Source of the DNA: Streptomyces capoamus
Lineage (GTDB): Bacteria; Actinomycetota; Actinomycetes; Streptomycetales; Streptomycetaceae
Assembly: GCF_014654935.1 (NCBI RefSeq)
Contig: NZ_BNBF01000004.1
Location: 78,147-110,366, forward strand
Direction of reading: 5' to 3'
Length of the DNA: 32,220 bases
Shown: positions 23,901 to 32,220 of the stretch, in pieces
Position numbering within the stretch: position 1 is the stretch's first letter
How the letters are laid out: each line of letters begins with the position of its first letter
Position numbers and translations under genes: made by a program
The notes under the pieces: generated by a model
What the model saw: only the letters and a program-made list of their open reading frames with translations
Databases searched by the model: none
What the model was told of the DNA's origin: nothing

Positions 23901-24538
23901 GGATCGACCAGCAGGTCAAGCTCCGCGGTTTCCGCATCGAACTGGGCGAGATCGAGGCGGTGCTGGCCCAGCACCCCGGCCTGCGCCAGGTCGCCGTCGT
24001 CGCCCGTGACGTCCGGCCGGGCGACCGGCGACTGGTCGCCTACCTGGTACCGCGCGGCAGCGGTGGCCCGGACGTCGCCGAGCTGCGCGAGTGGGCCGGC
24101 GAGCGGCTGCCCTCGTACATGGTGCCCTCGCTCTGGACGACCTTGTCCGAGCTGCCGCTGACCACCAGCAAGAAGGTGGACCGCAAGGCCCTGCCGGAGC
24201 CCGCCCTCGACGGTGAGCTGCTCGAACGCGTCTACGAGGCACCCCGCAACCCGACCGAGGAGATCGTGGCCGAGGTGTGGGCGGACATCCTCGGCATCGA
24301 GCGGATCGGCGTCCACGAGGACGTCTTCGTCCTGGGCGCCCACTCGCTGCTCGCCACCCGGGTGCTCGCCAGGCTGGTCGCCGTCTTCGATGTGGAACTG
24401 CCGCTGCGCCGCCTCTTCGAGGCCACCACGGTGGCGGCCCTGAGCCAGGTCGTGCTGGAGGCACTGGAGGCGCAGATCGCCGAGCTGACGGACGAGGAGG
24501 TCGCCGCCCTGCTCGCGGAGGAGGGCGAGGACCGCTGA
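14987..24538 (+). CDS. Trimodular NRPS, C-A-T-C-A-T-C-A-T
   Basis: A 3183-residue nonribosomal peptide synthetase. The start is GTG 14987, six bases after GGAGG. Condensation motifs HHxxxDG are at 150-156 (HHIAFDG), 1193-1199 (HHIVCDG) and 2245-2251 (HHIAVDG). A-domain Y-T-S-G-S-T-G cores begin near 616, 1665 and 2720. Carrier serines are S1012 (LGGNS), S2054 (LGGHS) and S3120 (LGAHS, with Ala where Gly is usual). Pocket codes read by eye are A1 DLTKVGEVGK, which fits Asn; A2 DAWQFATIDK, near the Gln code DAWQFGLIDK; and A3 DVDEMVNVTK, unassigned, with acidic residues at two pocket positions. There is no epimerase or thioesterase. The protein begins with a C domain, so it accepts an acyl or peptidyl group from another enzyme. 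The acidic tail (E-A-Q-I-A-E-L-T-D-E-E-V) looks like a docking helix. Confidence 0.96.
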   Translation: MEIDDSRGGTDSTAGAPRSASFAQQRLWFLDQLRPGTPDYLLPLALRIRGDLDTGALLGALTAVVERHEVLRTGYRQEAGRLLQLITPEGELPFRQCDFGDLPTAEREARLVRLIEEELRLPVDLARQPPLRAVLARMGPADHLLLVVVHHIAFDGMSWHVLGAELAAGYRERTGGGPAALAPLDLQYADFADWQAERLTGPRLAAGLDHWRTALAGLTPLELPTDRPRPAVWDGAGDAVRFELPAELMARVDLLARSSRATRFMVLLAVFQAVLSRFSGQRDIAVGTPVAGRGLPAAERLIGLFVNTVVVRGDLSGEPSFRTLLGRVAANTLAALSHAGTPFELVVDELAPERDLARNPLFQVSFSLRTAPPEPIALPGLDCELVRTPLTGSPFDLVLDTDVLPDGRLNARLQYATALFDRATAQRLADAFRVLLDAVLADPDRPLHRVGLLTDQDRLAVVEKFNETAVPLPERCLHELFAEQAGRTPGAVALRWPGGEMTYRQLDGRANLLAHRLREHGVGPESLVGVCLRRGPELVVALLAVLKAGAGYLPLAPDHPPLRRSRLLDRAGAELLVGDDESARGWTGTVLTVGDGERETGPGSGAGPDNLAYLIYTSGSTGEPKGVMVTHRNVVNYVRWSARTYLDEGAGTALYSSVAFDLPVTSLYPALLTGAAVTLTPDDGTPGLDGLVRLLSRDSFGLLKLTPTHLGPLGRELPVPALRTATAHLVLGGEQLTGAMLEPWRRHAPNTVVFNEYGPTETTVGCATLALPVCELDQGPMGIGVPIDNTTLYVLDAELEPVLPGAVGELYIGGLQVARGYRGRGDLTAERFVPDPYAKVPGARLYRSGDLVRHRSDGLLEFVSRVDTQIKVAGFRVEPAEVEAALAEHPEVLEAAVAAHGTADAARLVAYLVPAGGHRPRVAELRAHLERLLPAYLVPALYVVLPELPHTASGKVDRKALPDPAGARLDPAGDRVAPRTPLEQAIAALWCELLDLDEVGVHDDFFALGGNSLLVTRLAFRLRQVLSAEVPLAQVFAAGTVARLAEVLAAATAGGQAPITPAGTDGPLPLSFAQQRLWFLDRLAPGATDYLVPIALRLRGPLDRPALTGALAALAERHAVLRTRYAERDGEPVQLVDPGARIPLTERAATEEEALRLIRADLEVPFDLAAGPPARAMLLRIGADDHVLALTLHHIVCDGWSVEVLADELARHYAGEAVEPLPVQYADFARWQREHAATEEFAARLGHWRERLTGLAPLELPTDRRRPRLRDPRGDRLAVELPAELATAVEELARRNGATPFMVLLAGCYALLGRWSGQRDIAVGTAVSGRSRSETAPLIGFFANTLVLRGDLSGRPTFAELLARVRDSALDAYAHADVPFERVVEELAPERDLSRNPLFQVMFELRPPQGEAFTLPGLRVEQLAVSWPAAKFDLTVSVQPQADGTLRCGFEYATALFDRATVRGMAEHYGRLLAEAVGDPDLPLDRIEALDAAERRALVHGRHDTTVEPPARCLPELFSEQAARTPDAPAVVFAEHTLTYAELDARATRLAHRLRAVGVGAETPVAVCLRRDADLVTALLGVLRAGGTYVPVDPAHPAQRRAHVLADSGAPVLISQSWIRGELPDGALRLVLLDEEPKPSGPAPAGRPAAALPPLDPAAAAYLVYTSGSTGRPKGVLISHEAIRNRVSWTVREHGLGPGDRVLQKTTVGFDASVWEFLAPLVCGATVVVAADGVPRDPAAMVRAVAEHRITVLQLVPSVLRLLVQQPGLRDCGTLRLVFCAGEPLPVELCDRLLALLPVTLVNTYGPTECAIDVTSWRYDGREAGEIVAIGRPIDNTRILVLDPDGGLVPHGVPGELCVAGTGLARGYLGRGDLTAERFVPSPHPVAPGERLYRTGDRVRRRTDGTLEYLGRLDRQVKLRGIRVEPSEIEAVLCEHPSVAAAAVGVYGDQQLVGHVVPVEGVEPDPAVLRAHLAARLPDAMVPAVLRVLAVLPLTASGKVDLAALPGLAGLPAAGEYLAPRDPAEQTVAGVFAELLGRERIGALDDFFALGGHSLLATRLVFRLRAAFGIEIPVAEIFSRRTVAALAELATAPDARPADPAGAVLPVPRDGALPLSSAQRRMWFLDQLEPGSTEYLVPLVLRLRGPLHTAALAGALDDLAARHEVLRTRYPAPGGEPVQVIDPVVALGAAPVDLSDLPADEAAARAGELVRAETARPFRLDREPPLRALLVKVGEQEHLLALTAHHIAVDGWSQGLLTRDLGQLYRARLTGDGPPAAPPVQYADFAAWQDRWSRGELPEAQLAHWRERLAGLTPLELPTDRPRPAVRDPRGDLLTLTVPDELAEAVEDLARRRAVTPFVVLLAAFDVLLARYTRQADVSVGTPTAGRTRPEVEDVVGTFVNTVVLRADLGDDPAFAMLLDRVHQDVVAAYSHQDLPFERLVDELQPDRDLSRNPLFQVMFELQHLQSTPLRLDGLTVERVPSPWRTAKFDLTLSLGRRADGGLQGLFEYATALFDRTTVERMAGHYLTVLRAATARPETPLSRLEILTDDERQQLLHGWNPAGTELPAACVPDLFERRAAQSPDAVAVAFGPASLSYAELNTRANQLAHHLRALGVGAERPVAVCMERGTEVVVALLAVLKAGGVYVPIDPEHPAERLAFMLDDLDAGAVLSTGRFAERLSAVARGRLVLVDAEAERIAARPDGNPPPQAAPDQLAYMIYTSGSTGQPKGVLIQHGSYAHHCRVIADAYGIEPGDRVVLLSALTFDVAMDQTAATLLAGATVVVADPLFWSPAELPARVAEHGITVMEITPAYYREVMQHVRPGDERLSGLKLMNVGSDVVTVDDALAWTATGLPGRFLCNYGPTEATVTCVLHPVPAAPPGRGEAALPIGRPVPGTRAYVLDSTGDPVPAGVPGELHLAGVRLARGYHRRPGLTAEKFVPDPFGDVPGGRLYRTGDLVRYLADGTIEFLGRIDQQVKLRGFRIELGEIEAVLAQHPGLRQVAVVARDVRPGDRRLVAYLVPRGSGGPDVAELREWAGERLPSYMVPSLWTTLSELPLTTSKKVDRKALPEPALDGELLERVYEAPRNPTEEIVAEVWADILGIERIGVHEDVFVLGAHSLLATRVLARLVAVFDVELPLRRLFEATTVAALSQVVLEALEAQIAELTDEEVAALLAEEGEDR

Positions 24539-24552
24539 ACCCCGGGCCCGGC

Positions 24553-24592
24553 ACGTCCGCCCGCCACCCCCTCGGGGGCGGCGGGCGGACGT
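24553..24592 (+). terminator. Strong hairpin terminator after NRPS 1
   Basis: A 13-bp perfect stem (24553-24565 with 24580-24592, core CGTCCGCCCGCC/GGCGGGCGGACG) continues after one mismatch through CCCC/GGGG to a CTCG loop. It lies 15 bases past the NRPS stop. Confidence 0.85.
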
Positions 24593-24625
24593 TCGCGCGT
24601 TCCCCTCTCCACGCGCGGTCGGGCG

Positions 24626-24656
24626 GGGGAGTGGGGGGCCGGCCGGCCCACTCCCC
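24626..24656 (-). terminator. Hairpin terminator after the MFS gene
   Basis: GGGGAGTGGG (24626-24635) pairs with CCCACTCCCC (24647-24656) around a GC-rich 11-base loop. It lies about 70 bases past the MFS stop on the minus strand, so the two convergent transcripts each have their own stem-loop. Confidence 0.65.
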
Positions 24657-24723
24657 GAAGCTGCCGGACGGGAAACCTCAAGCCCGGCGTACGGTGCACC
24701 CGTGCACGGCAGGGAACCGGCGG

Positions 24724-26007
24724 TCAGCCCGCCGGTGTCGGCTCGGGCTCCTCGGAACCCGACGCGGCGCCGGCCGGCGTGGGGGCGGAGCGCACCGAAG
24801 GACTGAACGCGGCCGTCGCGGCCAGCAGGACCATCCACCCGGCGAGCACCCACACCGTGGCGTCCGCGCCGAGCCAGGCCAGCAGCTGGCCGCCGACGAG
24901 GGAACCGAGCGGGATGGCGCCGAACGCCACCAGGCCCACCGCGCCCAGCACCCGGCCCTGGATGGCGTCGGGCGTGACGGCCAGCTGGTAGGCCGAGACG
25001 ACCACGTTCCACACCGGGCCGACGAAACACATCAACGCGTACACCACACCGATCACATACGGGTCGCGGACCACCAGGAGCACCGGAGTGAGCAGCGCCC
25101 AGGCCCAGTTGGCGCCGATCACCACGGTCCGCATCGACAGCCGGCGCTCCACGGCCGGCGCGAGCAGCGAACCGAGGACCCCGCCCACCGCCGCCACCCC
25201 GAACATCACGCCGATCGCGGTGGACGATCCGTGCCGCCCGCGGGCCATAACGATCACCGTCAGGAAGAGCGCCTGGAACAGCAGGTTGCTCCCGGCGACC
25301 AGGAAGGTGGTCGTACGCAGGAAGGGCTGGCGCCACAACCAGCGCACGCCCTCGGTGAGTTCGCGGTGCAGCGGGGCGGTGCGCGGGCGCCGCTCGGCCT
25401 GGAACTCGCGGCGGATCAGCAGCAGGCCGCCCAGCGACCACAGGTAGGTGGCGGCATCGAAGAGGAACGGCACCGCCCGGCCCAGGCCGAAGAGCACGCC
25501 GCCCAACGGCTGGCCGAGCATCGCGGCACCGCGCGCCCGCGCCTCGTTGCGGGAGAGGGCGGCGGCGAGCTGGGAGGGGTGCACCACATTGGGGACGGCA
25601 GCCGAGGCGGCGATCCGGAAGCACACCGTCAGCGTGCCCTCGGCGAACCCGACCGCCAGGATGTGCCACAGCGACAGCCGGTGCAGCAGCAGGGCCGCCG
25701 CCACGCTGGCGACGGCCAGACCGCGCAGCACATCACAGACGATCATCGTCCGCCGCCGGTTCCAGCGGTCGACCAGCGCTCCGGCCGGCAACTGGAACAG
25801 CAGTTGCGGCAGCAGGGCGATGAAGCCGGTGAGCCCGGCGTCGGCCGGGGAGCCGGTCAGCGCGAGGATCAGCAGCGGGTAGGCCACGCTGGAGGCGTTG
25901 GACCCGAGCCCGGAGACCGCCGCGGCCTGCCACAGCAGGACGAAGTCTCGGTTGCGTAGCAACGGCGTGACGTTCCGGGGGACTTCCTCGCGCACGGTGT
26001 GGGTCAT
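24724..26007 (-). CDS. MFS transporter, probable product exporter
   Basis: A 427-residue integral membrane protein of the major facilitator superfamily, similar in layout to the EntS/MFS_3 exporters. The start is ATG 26007 (M-T-H-T-V-R-E-E-V). The N-terminal L-L-R-N-R-D-F-V-L-L-W-Q-A-A-A-V-S opening, the L-P-A-G-A-L-V-D-R-W-N-R-R-R loop between helices 2 and 3, and repeated hydrophobic segments (for example T-A-I-G-V-M-F-G-V-A-A-V-G-G-V-L-G-S) indicate about 10-12 transmembrane helices. The C-terminal ~30 residues are a soluble Pro/Glu-rich tail. It lies between and opposite to the two NRPS genes, so it probably exports their product and may confer self-protection. No ABC or LanT transporter is present in the window. 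Confidence 0.92.
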   Translation of the reverse strand: MTHTVREEVPRNVTPLLRNRDFVLLWQAAAVSGLGSNASSVAYPLLILALTGSPADAGLTGFIALLPQLLFQLPAGALVDRWNRRRTMIVCDVLRGLAVASVAAALLLHRLSLWHILAVGFAEGTLTVCFRIAASAAVPNVVHPSQLAAALSRNEARARGAAMLGQPLGGVLFGLGRAVPFLFDAATYLWSLGGLLLIRREFQAERRPRTAPLHRELTEGVRWLWRQPFLRTTTFLVAGSNLLFQALFLTVIVMARGRHGSSTAIGVMFGVAAVGGVLGSLLAPAVERRLSMRTVVIGANWAWALLTPVLLVVRDPYVIGVVYALMCFVGPVWNVVVSAYQLAVTPDAIQGRVLGAVGLVAFGAIPLGSLVGGQLLAWLGADATVWVLAGWMVLLAATAAFSPSVRSAPTPAGAASGSEEPEPTPAG

Positions 26008-26190
26008 GGCTCGATGCTGGGAGGCCCTTCGTCCCCGGCCCAGAGAAGGACCGGCAGTCACGCGCGCAGTCCGCGGCCGGAAGTTCGCCGCGCTGACCCT
26101 GCCGCCGCCCCGCCCGCCGTCGGCAGGCTGCTGCCCGGCCGGTGGACCGTCGCCGGACCGGACCCCGTCGCTCGCACAGGAAGGCGAAGG
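26008..26190. promoter_or_regulatory. Divergent MFS / NRPS 2 intergenic region
   Basis: These 183 bases separate divergent starts, so promoters for the exporter and the second NRPS should lie here. AGGAAGG at 26178-26184 is the ribosome-binding site for NRPS 2. I see no convincing promoter hexamers or operator repeat. Confidence 0.45.

Positions 26191-32220
<6,030 letters not shown>

Noticed and set aside
19868..25669. A 1933-codon minus-strand open frame opposite NRPS 1 and in another frame of the MFS gene.
   Set aside because: Composition is Gly/Val/Leu/Arg-rich without domain motifs; the plus strand encodes clear C, A and T domains through the same bases.

Overview
The window is very GC-rich, uses GTG starts freely and has one TTA codon. 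Its protein families (DUF1990, DUF2945/DUF3140 pair, LAL regulator, NRPS) point to an actinomycete, most likely Streptomyces or a close relative. No rRNA, tRNA, CRISPR array, IS element or phage gene was recognised.

Left part (1-6124) is accessory chromosomal material: the 3' end of a DUF1990 gene coupled to a short-chain dehydrogenase; a DUF2945/DUF3140 pair; and, on the minus strand, an endonuclease/exonuclease/phosphatase-fold gene followed by a protealysin-like M4 metalloprotease overlapping its probable inhibitor, an emfourin-like protein. A gene-poor stretch (4631-5188) leads to a truncated WD40-repeat remnant and a small unrecognised ORF.

From about 6.3 kb to the right edge lies a biosynthetic region. 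It begins with a class II lanthipeptide synthetase (LanM) and a 69-residue Ser/Thr-rich peptide with no cysteine, then a large LAL/LuxR regulator. Next is a minus-strand operon of mbtH and an sbnA-like gene (2,3-diaminopropionate pathway). Only the last ~100 codons of its expected partner sbnB survive, beyond a strong terminator and a decayed tandem repeat. Divergent from mbtH is a trimodular NRPS (C-A-T x3). It converges on an MFS exporter, with a hairpin terminator for each. Divergent from the exporter is a second NRPS that runs off the right edge (C-A-T-C*-A...).

Specificity codes read by eye are: A1 DLTKVGEVGK (Asn), A2 DAWQFATIDK (Gln-like, unusual), A3 DVDEMVNVTK (no match known to me, two acidic pocket residues), A4 DFWNVGMVHK (Thr), A5 DLTKIGEV (Asn). 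The domain after the Thr module is an atypical condensation domain (CHAILDG instead of HHxxxDG) preceded by an LGGDSI carrier protein, so it may convert Thr to dehydrobutyrine. The working picture is a dehydrated, Asn-rich, possibly diaminopropionate-containing peptide from the NRPS. A LanM acting on a Cys-free substrate is encoded beside it. Whether the two systems act together cannot be decided from this window.
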